Of a stretch of DNA of 64,000 nt, positions 16,950-25,666 are shown piece after piece; position 1 is the stretch's first letter, and each line of letters starts with the position of its first letter. The stretch lies in assembly GCF_041429795.1 (NCBI RefSeq), contig NZ_CP163424.1, positions 3,040,001 through 3,104,000 on the forward strand, read 5' to 3'. The notes under the pieces are model-generated. The model worked only from the letters and a program-made list of their open reading frames with translations, did no database searches and was not told the DNA's origin. The translations under genes and the position numbers were made by a program. Source of the DNA: Algimonas porphyrae. Its GTDB lineage: Bacteria > Pseudomonadota > Alphaproteobacteria > Caulobacterales > Maricaulaceae.

Positions 16950-18685
16950 CCACCGCCACGCAATTCACGAAACAGCAGACCGAAGTCTATTCCGACCGCG
17001 AGTCGAAATCGGGCGCGCTATTGCTGCTGGAAGCGATCGAGCGCGAGGGCGTGGACATCATCTTCGGCTATCCGGGCGGCGCGATCATGCCGGTCTATGA
17101 TGTGCTGCCCAGAACTTCGCTGAGACATATTCTGTGCCGTCACGAACAGGGCTGCGGCATGGCCGGGATCGGCTACGCGCGCGCCACGGGCAAGACCGGG
17201 ACCGTATTGGCGACGTCTGGGCCAGGCGCGACGAACCTCGTCACCGCCATCGCCGACGCCTACCTTGATAGTGTCCCGGTTGTCTTCATTACCGGACAAG
17301 TCCCGTCCGACCTGATGGGCACAGACGCCTTCCAGGAAGTCGACATTGTCGGCATCACCATGCCCATCGTGAAGCATAGCTACATCGCGCGCGACCCGGC
17401 GGACATTCCCGGCATGGTCCGCGAAGCCTATTTCATCGCAGGCGAAGGCCGGCCCGGCCCGGTCCTGATCGACCTGCCCAAGGATGTGGCGAATGCGGTG
17501 ACGACGGAACGCCACCGCTGGCGTCCCTATCCCAAGGTCAAACCGGAAATGGGGCAGAGCGCGGATATCGCCAGAGCCGAGGCCATGATCCGGGAGGCGG
17601 AAAAACCGCTCTTCTATATTGGTGGTGGGATCGGGCAGGGAAACGGTGTCGCGGAATTGCGCAGGCTGGTCGAACGTACGGAAATCCCGGTCGTCTCCAC
17701 CCTGAAAGGGCTGGGCTCCCTGCCCTCTGATCACCCGCACTATCTCGGCATGCTGGGTATGCACGGGCTCAAGGCGGCGAATTATGCCGTACAGGAATGC
17801 GATCTGCTGATCGTGGCCGGGGCGCGGTTTGATGACCGCGCGACAGGCAAGCTGGATACATTCGCGCCCGGCGCGCGTGTCATCCATATGGATATCGATG
17901 CGGCGGAAAACTCAAAACTGCGGGACGCCGACGTATTCCTTGACGGGTCCCTGAAGAAGAACCTCGCTGCGCTCGATCCCTTCCGGGATGAACCGCATGA
18001 ACGCGCCCAGATCGAGCCTTGGCGGGAGCTCTGCTACTCCCGTCGCGCCATGCATGAATGGGATTATGCCGGGGCGCAGGCCAGCGCCGCGCCGGGCGTC
18101 TACGCGCCCAAACTGCTGCACGACCTGTCCCGCCGCGCCCCGGAATCCGCCATCATCACCTGCGATGTCGGTCAACACCAGATGTGGGTCGCGCAGCATT
18201 GCTATTTCGACGATCCCAAGGACCACATCACCTCGGGCGGGCTCGGCACGATGGGCTTCGGGCTGCCGGCAGGCCTTGGCGCGAAACTCGGCGCGCCGGA
18301 CCGGACGGTCATCACGGTCAGCGGCGACGGCTCCATCATGATGAACATTCAGGAGCTGCAGACCCTGCACCGCTACGGCATCCCGCTGAAGATCGTCCTG
18401 CTCGACAATAGCGCGCTCGGCATGGTGCGCCAGTGGCAGGAAGTCTTCTTCGACCGCAATTTCAGCGAAGTGAACCTGGACGATAATCCGGAGTTCACCA
18501 AAGTTGGCGAGGCCTTCCGGATCGAGAGCTTCCTCGTCCGTACGGCGGATGAGGTCGACGCTGGCATCGACCGCCTGCTCGCCACGGACGGCCCGATCCT
18601 GATGCACGTCAAGATCGACCCGAACGAGAATGTCTGGCCGCTCGTCCCGCCGGGACGGAGCAATGCGGATATGATGGAGCGGTAA
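16946..18685 (+). CDS. ilvB: acetolactate synthase, large (catalytic) subunit
   Basis: This 579-residue ThDP-dependent enzyme makes acetolactate or acetohydroxybutyrate from pyruvate. Landmarks are IIFGYPGGAIMPVYD, the catalytic glutamate in CRHEQGCGMAGIGYAR, GPGATNLVT, FQEVDIVGIT, and the ThDP-Mg motif GDGSIMMNIQEL ending in DNSALGMVRQWQ. There are three domains, with the FAD-type domain in the middle, as in the family. The start overlaps the HTH-like ORF by 4 bases. Its usual small-subunit partner is separated from it here by the 70-residue membrane protein gene. Confidence 0.95.
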   Translation: MTTATQFTKQQTEVYSDRESKSGALLLLEAIEREGVDIIFGYPGGAIMPVYDVLPRTSLRHILCRHEQGCGMAGIGYARATGKTGTVLATSGPGATNLVTAIADAYLDSVPVVFITGQVPSDLMGTDAFQEVDIVGITMPIVKHSYIARDPADIPGMVREAYFIAGEGRPGPVLIDLPKDVANAVTTERHRWRPYPKVKPEMGQSADIARAEAMIREAEKPLFYIGGGIGQGNGVAELRRLVERTEIPVVSTLKGLGSLPSDHPHYLGMLGMHGLKAANYAVQECDLLIVAGARFDDRATGKLDTFAPGARVIHMDIDAAENSKLRDADVFLDGSLKKNLAALDPFRDEPHERAQIEPWRELCYSRRAMHEWDYAGAQASAAPGVYAPKLLHDLSRRAPESAIITCDVGQHQMWVAQHCYFDDPKDHITSGGLGTMGFGLPAGLGAKLGAPDRTVITVSGDGSIMMNIQELQTLHRYGIPLKIVLLDNSALGMVRQWQEVFFDRNFSEVNLDDNPEFTKVGEAFRIESFLVRTADEVDAGIDRLLATDGPILMHVKIDPNENVWPLVPPGRSNADMMER

Positions 18686-18689
18686 GGGG

Positions 18690-18902
18690 ATGGAAAAACT
18701 AAGAAATTTAACTCCTGTTGGCCGTGTTATTGCAGCAACATGCCTGTCAGCGCTTTCACTCATTGTGTTGTTCGGATCCGTGTTCCTCGCCGTAGGCCTG
18801 GCTTGGATGCCTCCATTTTTTGTCGGGATCGCCTTGTTTGCAGCGCTACAAGTCGCTGTTCTGGGTGTTTTCATTGAGAGCAAAAAGGAGGCGGCGAGAT
18901 GA
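18690..18902 (+). CDS. 70-residue two-helix membrane protein between ilvB and ilvN
   Basis: The product has a short basic start (MEKLRNLTPVGR), two hydrophobic helices (about residues 12-36 and 40-62) and a charged end (ESKKEAAR). GTAAGGGG lies just before the ATG. The stop overlaps the ilvN start by 4 bases (ATGA), with GGAGG inside its own last codons serving ilvN. The DNA is more AT-rich than its neighbours. No family is recognised. Splitting the two acetolactate synthase subunits is unusual, because they are normally adjacent. Confidence 0.6.
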   Translation: MEKLRNLTPVGRVIAATCLSALSLIVLFGSVFLAVGLAWMPPFFVGIALFAALQVAVLGVFIESKKEAAR

Positions 18903-19201
18903 CCGAACTCCAACGTGATAAGACGTTCGAACCCTCCGGTGTCTCCGGCACGCTCAAGATCGTGCTGCATGATGTGTCGGGCACCTTGATCCGGGCGCTT
19001 GGGACCATCGAGCGGCGCGGTTATGATTATCGCGACGTGCATTGCACGCAGCGCGTGGACGGCGATTTCGATCTGCTCGTTCGGATCGAGGATATTGGCG
19101 GGCCGCGCAATCTCGACATTCTCTGCAAGCAGCTGGAGCGGCTCTACAACGTCGTGAGCGCGGAGAAGGTCGGGCGGCGCAAACGGGCGGAGCGGGCGTG
19201 A
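18899..19201 (+). CDS. ilvN: short acetolactate synthase regulatory subunit (single ACT domain)
   Basis: This 100-residue protein is one ACT domain: GTLKIVLHDVSGTLIRALGTIERRGYDYRDVHC, then FDLLVRIEDIGGPRNLDILCKQLERLYNVVSAEKV (partly quoted). It would bind the catalytic subunit and confer valine feedback. It is much shorter than the usual IlvH (about 160 residues) and lacks the second, C-terminal domain. That makes it closer in length to enterobacterial IlvM/IlvN. The operon context, four-base overlap upstream and one-base overlap (TGATG) with leuA support the assignment. Feedback sensitivity cannot be judged. Confidence 0.75.
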   Translation: MTELQRDKTFEPSGVSGTLKIVLHDVSGTLIRALGTIERRGYDYRDVHCTQRVDGDFDLLVRIEDIGGPRNLDILCKQLERLYNVVSAEKVGRRKRAERA

Positions 19202-20751
19202 TGCCGGACAGTTATGTAAAAATCTTCGACACCACCCTGCGCGACGGGGAGCAGGCCCCGGGCTTTTCCATGAGCGCCGGGCAGAAGCTCGCTATGGCGG
19301 AGGCGCTGGAAGGCCTTCGCGTGGACGTCATCGAGGCGGGGTTCGCCGCCGCGTCACCCGGAGATTTCGAGGGTATCAAGGCGATTGCCGAGATGGTGAA
19401 GGATGTCACCGTCTGCTCCCTTGCGCGCTGCAATGAAGGCGACATTCGCGCGTCGGGAGAAGCGATCAAGCCTGCCCGGTCCGGCCGTATTCACATCTTT
19501 ATCGCGACGTCTCCTCTACACCGCGAATTCAAGCTGAAGATGGATAAGGACGAGATCGTCCGGCGCGCCGTGGCGGGCGTCGAGTTGGCCCGGTCCTATA
19601 CGGACGATGTGGAGTTTTCATGCGAAGACGCAATCCGCACAGAACGCGACTATCTGAAACGGGTCGTCGAGGCCGCCATCAAGGCGGGCGCGACCACAAT
19701 CAATATACCCGACACGGTCGGTTATACGACTCCGGAAGAAATCACCGATCTGTTCCGGTTCCTGACGACCGAAACTGAAGGCGCGGATGATGTGATCTTT
19801 TCCGCCCACTGCCATGATGATCTGGGCTTGGCCGTTGCCAATTCCCTTGCCGCCGTTCGGGGCGGTGCGCGACAGGTGGAATGCGCGCTGAACGGCATTG
19901 GGGAACGCGCGGGAAATTGCGCGATGGAAGAGGTCGTCATGGCCTTGCGCACGCGGCGCGACTTCTTCGGGCTGGACACGAACGTCCGCACGGAAGGCCT
20001 CTACGGCGCATCGAAATTGCTGTCCGCCATCACGGGCCAGATGGTGCCACGCAACAAGGCCATCGTTGGCAAGAATGCCTTTGCGCATGAGTCCGGCATT
20101 CATCAGCATGGCGTGCTGGCCAACCGTGAGACCTACGAGATCATGAAGCCCGAACATGTCGGCGTCAGCACGGATAATCTCGTGCTCGGCAAACATTCGG
20201 GTCGCGCCGCCTTGCGGTCGCGTGCGGAGAAGCTCGGTTTCACCCTGTCGGACAATCAGCTCCAATCCGTTTTCGTCGCCTTCAAGGAATTGGCCGACGC
20301 GAAGAAGGAGGTCTTCGACAGCGATATCGAGGCGCTGGTGCTGGGCGAAGCGGTTGGCCAGAGCGGACCCTGGGAGATCGAAAGCCTCTATGTCTCTGCC
20401 GGGTCTGACGAAAACCGCATGCCAAAGGCCACTGTGACGCTCAGCCATCAGGATGGCCGCACGCAGGAACATGTGTCTGAAATGAAAGGTCCCATGAACG
20501 CCGTCTTCGACGCGATCAGTCAGATCACCGACACACCCATGCGGCTGGAGCATTACAGCGTGAACAGCGTCTCCGGCGGCGAGGACGCCATGGCCGAAGC
20601 CACCGTGCGCGTGACGACCGAGTTTGAAAGCTATCAGGGACGCGGCGCCAGCACGGACACGGTCCTCGCCAGCGCTCGTGCCTATCTCGACGTCATCAAC
20701 CGGATTGAACGCCGTGCGGTGCGCCAAGCCAGCATCGCGGCGCAGCATTGA
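19201..20751 (+). CDS. leuA: 2-isopropylmalate synthase
   Basis: This 516-residue enzyme condenses acetyl-CoA and 2-oxoisovalerate, the first committed step to leucine. The N-terminal DTTLRDGEQAPGFSM motif, the metal ligands in FSAHCHDDLGLAVANSLAAV, LNGIGERAGNCAMEEVVMAL, and the HESGIHQHG loop are all present. The C-terminal LeuA allosteric domain is complete. The start is the ATG overlapping the ilvN stop by one base. The longer frame to 19042 merely reads through ilvN. The next gene starts in or just after the stop. Confidence 0.95.
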   Translation: MPDSYVKIFDTTLRDGEQAPGFSMSAGQKLAMAEALEGLRVDVIEAGFAAASPGDFEGIKAIAEMVKDVTVCSLARCNEGDIRASGEAIKPARSGRIHIFIATSPLHREFKLKMDKDEIVRRAVAGVELARSYTDDVEFSCEDAIRTERDYLKRVVEAAIKAGATTINIPDTVGYTTPEEITDLFRFLTTETEGADDVIFSAHCHDDLGLAVANSLAAVRGGARQVECALNGIGERAGNCAMEEVVMALRTRRDFFGLDTNVRTEGLYGASKLLSAITGQMVPRNKAIVGKNAFAHESGIHQHGVLANRETYEIMKPEHVGVSTDNLVLGKHSGRAALRSRAEKLGFTLSDNQLQSVFVAFKELADAKKEVFDSDIEALVLGEAVGQSGPWEIESLYVSAGSDENRMPKATVTLSHQDGRTQEHVSEMKGPMNAVFDAISQITDTPMRLEHYSVNSVSGGEDAMAEATVRVTTEFESYQGRGASTDTVLASARAYLDVINRIERRAVRQASIAAQH

Positions 20752-20759
20752 AGCGGAAT

Positions 20760-21779
20760 ATGCAGTTGTTAACTATTGATGAAGCATTTGATCGCGCAAC
20801 CGGTCACAAAAGCCTTCTTCTAGGAAATGGCTTTAGTATGGCGTTTGACCGTAACATTTTTAGCTATGGTTCTTTGTTCTCAAAGGCCGACTTCACTGGC
20901 GTAGAACACATACCTCACCTCTTTGAAGCTCTACAGACGAGAGACTTCGAAGCAGTGATAAGATTTCTCATAAAATTGCAGAGCATCATTGAAATTTATG
21001 ATAGTATCTCAGAGGAGTTATTTGCTGTTATTGCTGAAGATATTGAAAAGGTAAAAAATGCTCTAGCAAGTTCGGTTGCGAATAATCACCCACCATTGCC
21101 GTTTAGCGTGACCGACGAGCAATACAGGCACTGCCGAGCGTTTTTGCGCAATTTCAGAAAAATCTACACTCTTAACTATGATGTCCTACTGTATTGGGCA
21201 TTGATGCATGACGATGTTGATGATGAACCTATGCGTTCTGATGACGGATTTCGGCATCCTGAAGGCAACGAGGACGCGCCTTATGTGTCATGGCAGTCCG
21301 CTCATTCGCCTTCCGTTTTCTATATGCATGGTGCGCTCCATCTGTTCGATGCAGGACATGAGATCACAAAGTATACTTGGTCGAAGACGAGAGTCCCAAT
21401 AGTCGAGCAAATACGGTCTGCTCTTGATGAAGAAAAATATCCTTTATTTGTCTCCGAAGGACACTCCCATGAAAAGCTAGATAAAATTATGCATAACGCA
21501 TATCTTCATAAAGCACTCAGAAGCTTCAGTTCGATAGGAGGCAGTCTGTTTGTATTTGGCCATTCGTTTGACGACAATGATGACCACATACTCAACCAAA
21601 TTCCCCAGTCAGCAATTTCTAAGTTATTTGTTGGCCTTTTTGGAAATCCTAATATCCCAGATAACCAGCAAATTATAGCGAAGGCGCAGAAACTACAGAA
21701 AACGCGCGCAGCTATGCCATATAAGCGCGCGTTTGAACTAGATTTCTTTGACGTTTCGACTGCACAGGTTTGGGGATAG
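20760..21779 (+). CDS. DUF4917 family protein, SIR2-like features, embedded in leu operon
   Basis: This protein of about 339 residues matches DUF4917. Ordered motifs are [12 protein letters not shown] near the N-terminus, [16 protein letters not shown] (about residue 140), [13 protein letters not shown] (about residue 187) and [16 protein letters not shown] (about residue 260). The G-N-G-F-S, T-x-N-Y-D, H-G and G-x-S-x-x-D pattern is that of SIR2-like (SIR2_2/AbiH-like) proteins, some of which are NAD-degrading effectors in phage defence. An NADase role here is inference. The DNA is clearly more AT-rich than leuA and leuC, so it was probably acquired. A TTG at 20748 overlapping the leuA stop is an alternative start. 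No partner gene is visible beside it. Confidence 0.7.
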   Translation: MQLLTIDEAFDRATGHKSLLLGNGFSMAFDRNIFSYGSLFSKADFTGVEHIPHLFEALQTRDFEAVIRFLIKLQSIIEIYDSISEELFAVIAEDIEKVKNALASSVANNHPPLPFSVTDEQYRHCRAFLRNFRKIYTLNYDVLLYWALMHDDVDDEPMRSDDGFRHPEGNEDAPYVSWQSAHSPSVFYMHGALHLFDAGHEITKYTWSKTRVPIVEQIRSALDEEKYPLFVSEGHSHEKLDKIMHNAYLHKALRSFSSIGGSLFVFGHSFDDNDDHILNQIPQSAISKLFVGLFGNPNIPDNQQIIAKAQKLQKTRAAMPYKRAFELDFFDVSTAQVWG

Positions 21780-21780
21780 C

Positions 21781-23172
21781 GTGACCTCGACCCTCTTCGA
21801 TAAAATCTGGGACGCGCATGTCGTGACGCCGGAGAGCCGCGCCAACCCGGCGACGCTCTATATTGATCTGCATCTGATCCACGAGGTCACGTCCCCGCAG
21901 GCCTTCACCGTTCTGCGCGAACGCGGCCTGTCGGTGCGCCGTCCGGACCGGACACTGGCGACGATCGATCATTCCACGCCGACGCTGAAGACGCCCGATG
22001 GCAATCCGCTTTACGTCAACGCGCAGGCCGAAACGCAGGTCGATACACTGCTGACCAACACGGCCGATCACGGCATCGAAACCCATGGCTGGGAGAGCGA
22101 TGCGCGCGGGGTAGTGCATGTAATGGGGCCGGAACTGGGCGCGACGCAGCCGGGCATGACCATCGTCTGCGGCGATAGCCATACGTCCACGCACGGCGCG
22201 TTCGGCGCCATCGCCTTCGGCATCGGGACGACGCAGGTCGGCCATGTGTTGGCGACCCAATGCCTGTTGATGCGCAAGCCCAAGACCATGGCGATCGAGC
22301 TCAGTGGTGAGCTCGCGGATGGCGTGACGCCCAAGGACGTCATTCTTGCCATCATCGCGGAGATCGGTGTCGGCGGCGGGACAGGCTACGCGCTGGAATA
22401 TCGCGGGCGCGTTTTCGAACAGATGAGCATGGAAGGCCGGATGACGGTCTGCAACATGTCGATTGAAGCGGGCGCGCGTTGCGGCCTGATCGCACCGGAT
22501 GAGACAACGTTCGAGTATCTACGCGGACGCCCTCACGCTCCCGATGAGTTCGACGCGGCTGTGGAACGCTGGCGCGCGCTGAAAACCGACGCGGACGCAA
22601 GCTTCGACAAGATCGTGCGAATAGATGCCAGAACTATCCGACCCATGGCGACCTATGGCACTCATCCCGGTCACGCCGCCCCGATTGATGCGCCGATCCC
22701 TGTCGCCGACAATGAAGCGGACGCCAAGGCGCTTGACTATATGCAGCTTCGGTCCGGCGAGACACTGGGTCAGCAGAGCGTAGACCGCGTTTTCGTCGGC
22801 TCATGCACCAATGGGCGGCTTGAAGATATTCGCGCCACCGCTCAGGTACTGAGCGGGCGGAACGTTGCGGACGGGGTGCGTATGATCGTCGTGCCAGGCT
22901 CCGAGAGCGTCAAGGCGAAGGCCGAAGCCGAAGGGCTGGACGCGATCATTCGCGCCGCCGGGGCCGAATGGCGCGAACCGGGCTGCTCCATGTGTATCGC
23001 CATGAATGGCGACAAGGCCGCACCAGGCGAACTGGTCGTCTCCACATCCAACCGGAACTTCGCCGGACGGCAGGGCCCGGGCGCGCGCACCATTCTGGCC
23101 AGTCCGGAAACCGCGGCGGCGAGCGCGATCGCCGGGCGGGTAGTGAGCGTCGCCGGACTGCGCGCCGTCTGA
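21781..23172 (+). CDS. leuC: 3-isopropylmalate dehydratase, large subunit
   Basis: This 464-residue aconitase-family subunit isomerises 2- to 3-isopropylmalate together with LeuD. The three Fe-S cysteines are visible in [13 protein letters not shown] (one) and [13 protein letters not shown] (two). Other landmarks are [20 protein letters not shown] and [21 protein letters not shown] chose the GTG at 21781, immediately after the DUF4917 stop, with GGGGA just upstream. LeuC and LeuD are normally adjacent, but here an alpha/beta hydrolase gene intervenes. Confidence 0.95.
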   Translation: MTSTLFDKIWDAHVVTPESRANPATLYIDLHLIHEVTSPQAFTVLRERGLSVRRPDRTLATIDHSTPTLKTPDGNPLYVNAQAETQVDTLLTNTADHGIETHGWESDARGVVHVMGPELGATQPGMTIVCGDSHTSTHGAFGAIAFGIGTTQVGHVLATQCLLMRKPKTMAIELSGELADGVTPKDVILAIIAEIGVGGGTGYALEYRGRVFEQMSMEGRMTVCNMSIEAGARCGLIAPDETTFEYLRGRPHAPDEFDAAVERWRALKTDADASFDKIVRIDARTIRPMATYGTHPGHAAPIDAPIPVADNEADAKALDYMQLRSGETLGQQSVDRVFVGSCTNGRLEDIRATAQVLSGRNVADGVRMIVVPGSESVKAKAEAEGLDAIIRAAGAEWREPGCSMCIAMNGDKAAPGELVVSTSNRNFAGRQGPGARTILASPETAAASAIAGRVVSVAGLRAV

Positions 23173-23173
23173 C

Positions 23174-24043
23174 ATGAGCGACAGTCTGACATTCGAGGCT
23201 TGGTATGATCGCACGGCTGATTTCGAGCATGACGGCTTACGCCAGAGCTATACGGATACAGGCGGCGATGGCGCCGTCATTCTTCTGCTGCACGGCTATC
23301 CGACCTGGAGCTATGACTGGGTCGATGTGATCCCGGCCCTGTCCGACAAAAACCGCGTCATCGCGCCGGACTGGCTAGGCTACGGCCTGTCCGACAAGCC
23401 GCACCGCCACATCCCGGTTGACGAACAGATCGACCGGTTGAGGATTATGCTCGGCGACCTCGCAGTCGACCGTTTCCATCTCGTCGCACATGATTACGGG
23501 GCGACCTGCGCGCAGGAAATCCTGTCCCGCCCTGCCTTGGCTGCACGGGTTAAATCCCTAACCCTGATGAATGGCGGTCTGATCTTCAGTGCCTATCGCC
23601 CGACCCGCACCCAGAAACTGCTTCTGACACCATTAGGCCCGCTTCTGACGTGGCTCTTCTCTGCTGAACGCCTCCGGTCCAAGATGGACGCGGTACGCGG
23701 ACGCAAGTTGACGGATAATCAGTTTGCAGCGCTTTGGCGCGGGGCTTCTCATAATGATGGCGTGCGAAAGTCCCATCTGCTGCAACGCTACATATTGGAG
23801 CGGCGCGAACACTGGCCACGTTGGGAAACGGCGCTTCGCAATTATCGCGGGCCCGTACAACTGATCTGGGGTCCGGTTGATCCCGTTTCGGGCGCGCATG
23901 TGCTGGCACCGCTGCGACGCCTGATACCGCGCGCGACAGTCGTCGAACTGGACGGGATCGGTCATTTCGTTCCGGATGAAGCACCGGACGCGGTGGGTCA
24001 GGCCATCCGGACATTTGTCGGTAAGGAAACGCCCTATGGCTGA
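23174..24043 (+). CDS. MEST-like alpha/beta hydrolase between leuC and leuD
   Basis: This 289-residue alpha/beta hydrolase has an oxyanion motif LLHGYPTWSYDW, an aspartate nucleophile D107 in LVAHDYGATCAQE, an acid in WGPVDPVSG and a histidine in IGHFVPDEAPDA. The order and spacing (APDWLGYGLSDKPHRH, LTLMNGGLIFSAYRPT) resemble the MEST/PEG1 and epoxide hydrolase branch more than serine hydrolases. The substrate is unknown. The gene starts one base after leuC and overlaps leuD by 8 bases, so it is fully embedded in the leucine operon. A direct role in leucine synthesis is not established. Confidence 0.8.
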   Translation: MSDSLTFEAWYDRTADFEHDGLRQSYTDTGGDGAVILLLHGYPTWSYDWVDVIPALSDKNRVIAPDWLGYGLSDKPHRHIPVDEQIDRLRIMLGDLAVDRFHLVAHDYGATCAQEILSRPALAARVKSLTLMNGGLIFSAYRPTRTQKLLLTPLGPLLTWLFSAERLRSKMDAVRGRKLTDNQFAALWRGASHNDGVRKSHLLQRYILERREHWPRWETALRNYRGPVQLIWGPVDPVSGAHVLAPLRRLIPRATVVELDGIGHFVPDEAPDAVGQAIRTFVGKETPYG

Positions 24044-24611
24044 GCCCCTCACAAAGCTGACCTCCAGAACGGTTGTTCTACCCGCCGAGAACATCGATAC
24101 GGACCAGATCATCCCGGCCCGGTTTCTAACCGTGACTTCACGCGATGGTCTCGGGGTTCATGCCTTTCATGACTGGCGCTGGCACGACGACGGAAGCCCG
24201 ACCGATCACATGCTGAATTCGACGGAGGCTCAGGCCGCGCAGATTCTCGTCGGCGGACATAATTTCGGCTGCGGGTCATCGCGCGAACACGCGCCTTGGG
24301 CCCTGACGGACTATGGCTTCCGGGTCATCATCAGCAGTGAAATCGCCGACATTTTCCGGACCAACAGCGTCAAGAATGGCCTGCTGCCGATTGTGATCGA
24401 CCGCGGCGCGCATCAATGGCTGCTTGACCATCCCGGCGCGGAAGTAAGCGTCGATCTGAGCACACGGCTTGTTCATCTGCCCGGCAATGGAGGGACCTAT
24501 GCATTCGAAGTCGACGATTTCTCTGCCCACTGCCTGATGGAGGGCGTGGATGAGCTCGGCTATCTCGAAGGACAGACGGACGCGATCGCCGCGTTCGAGG
24601 CAAACCGATGA
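24036..24611 (+). CDS. leuD: 3-isopropylmalate dehydratase, small subunit
   Basis: This 191-residue swivel-domain partner of LeuC carries ENIDTDQIIPARF near the N-terminus and GHNFGCGSSREHAPWALTDYGFRVIISSEIADIF (partly quoted), the substrate-contacting region. The ATG at 24036 lies inside the last codons of the hydrolase gene and is preceded by AAGGAAA. The stop overlaps leuB by 4 bases (ATGA). The length is normal for the family. Confidence 0.95.
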   Translation: MAEPLTKLTSRTVVLPAENIDTDQIIPARFLTVTSRDGLGVHAFHDWRWHDDGSPTDHMLNSTEAQAAQILVGGHNFGCGSSREHAPWALTDYGFRVIISSEIADIFRTNSVKNGLLPIVIDRGAHQWLLDHPGAEVSVDLSTRLVHLPGNGGTYAFEVDDFSAHCLMEGVDELGYLEGQTDAIAAFEANR

Positions 24612-25666
24612 ACATACAGTTTACTTATCTTCCCGGAGACGGGATCGGGCCGGAAGTGGGAGCGGCAGCGCTCTTCGTCCTGGAGACGGTCTCCGATGTT
24701 TTCGCACATTCGCTACAGATCGAGGCGCAGCTGATCGGCGGAGCGGCCATCGATGCAGGCGAGAAGCCCCTGCCTGATGCAACTTTTGAGTCCTGCCAGC
24801 GCACAGGCGCGATCTTGCTAGGCGCTGTCGGCGGACCGAAATGGGACCATTTGACAGGCGCGGACCGCCCGGAACTCGGCTCGCTCCTGCCCTTGCGCAA
24901 ACGGCTGAACCTCTACGCCAATATCCGCCCCTGCAAACCCTATGACGGTTTGCTGGACCGCGCACCGCTGAAACGGGACCGGCTGGAAGGAACCGACTTC
25001 GTAGTCATGCGCGAACTGACTGGCGGCATCTATTTCGGCGCCAAGGGACGGGACGCAGGCGGGGCGTATGACGAGTGCCGCTATTCCGAGGCCGAAGTGG
25101 AGCGAATCGCGATCAAAGCCTTCGATCTGGCCATGCAACGCCGGCGCAAGGTGACCTCAGTCGATAAATCCAACGTGCTGGAAACTTCCCGCCTATGGCG
25201 CGAAACAGTCGAGCAAGTGTCTCGCCGCTATCCGGAAGTCACACTGGAGCACCTGCTCGTCGACGCCATGACCATGCATATGCTGACCCGCCCGACCGAC
25301 TTCGATGTTGTGCTGACCGAAAACATGTTCGGCGACATTCTGACCGATGAAGCGTCCGTTCTCTGCGGGTCGATGGGCGTAATTCCGTCCGCGTCGCTGT
25401 CCGATGGTACGATTGGCCTGTTCGAACCCATTCATGGCTCAGCGCCCGACATCGCCGGACAAGGTAAGGCCAATCCTATCGCCATGATTTTAAGTGCAGC
25501 CTGGATGTTGCGGTTGAGCTTCGGCCTTGAAGCGGAGGCCAGCGCGATTGAAGCCGCTGTCGCCGGCGCTCTGGACGCCAGTGAAGTCACGGGTGATCTG
25601 GGCGGGGCGCTGACGACCGCAGAGGTCGGCAGGGCCGTCGCACAGCGAGTGCGCAATGCGGCATGA
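24608..25666 (+). CDS. leuB: 3-isopropylmalate dehydrogenase
   Basis: This 352-residue NAD-dependent oxidative decarboxylase completes leucine carbon-skeleton synthesis. The family motifs LPGDGIGPEV at the N-terminus, VGGPKWDH, LRKRLNLYANIRPC, MRELTGGIYFG, VDKSNVLETSRLWRE and LTENMFGDILTDEASVLCGSMG (the metal-binding aspartates) are present, followed by EPIHGSAPDIAGQGKANPIA. It overlaps leuD by 4 bases and ilvA by 11 bases. Confidence 0.95.
   Translation: MNIQFTYLPGDGIGPEVGAAALFVLETVSDVFAHSLQIEAQLIGGAAIDAGEKPLPDATFESCQRTGAILLGAVGGPKWDHLTGADRPELGSLLPLRKRLNLYANIRPCKPYDGLLDRAPLKRDRLEGTDFVVMRELTGGIYFGAKGRDAGGAYDECRYSEAEVERIAIKAFDLAMQRRRKVTSVDKSNVLETSRLWRETVEQVSRRYPEVTLEHLLVDAMTMHMLTRPTDFDVVLTENMFGDILTDEASVLCGSMGVIPSASLSDGTIGLFEPIHGSAPDIAGQGKANPIAMILSAAWMLRLSFGLEAEASAIEAAVAGALDASEVTGDLGGALTTAEVGRAVAQRVRNAA

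Noticed and set aside
17912-19042. 376-codon frame antisense to ilvB and the small membrane gene
   Set aside because: It spans two coupled genes and lacks signals; composition mirrors ilvB.
19618-20748. 376-codon frame antisense to leuA
   Set aside because: A shadow of leuA, whose catalytic motifs are complete.
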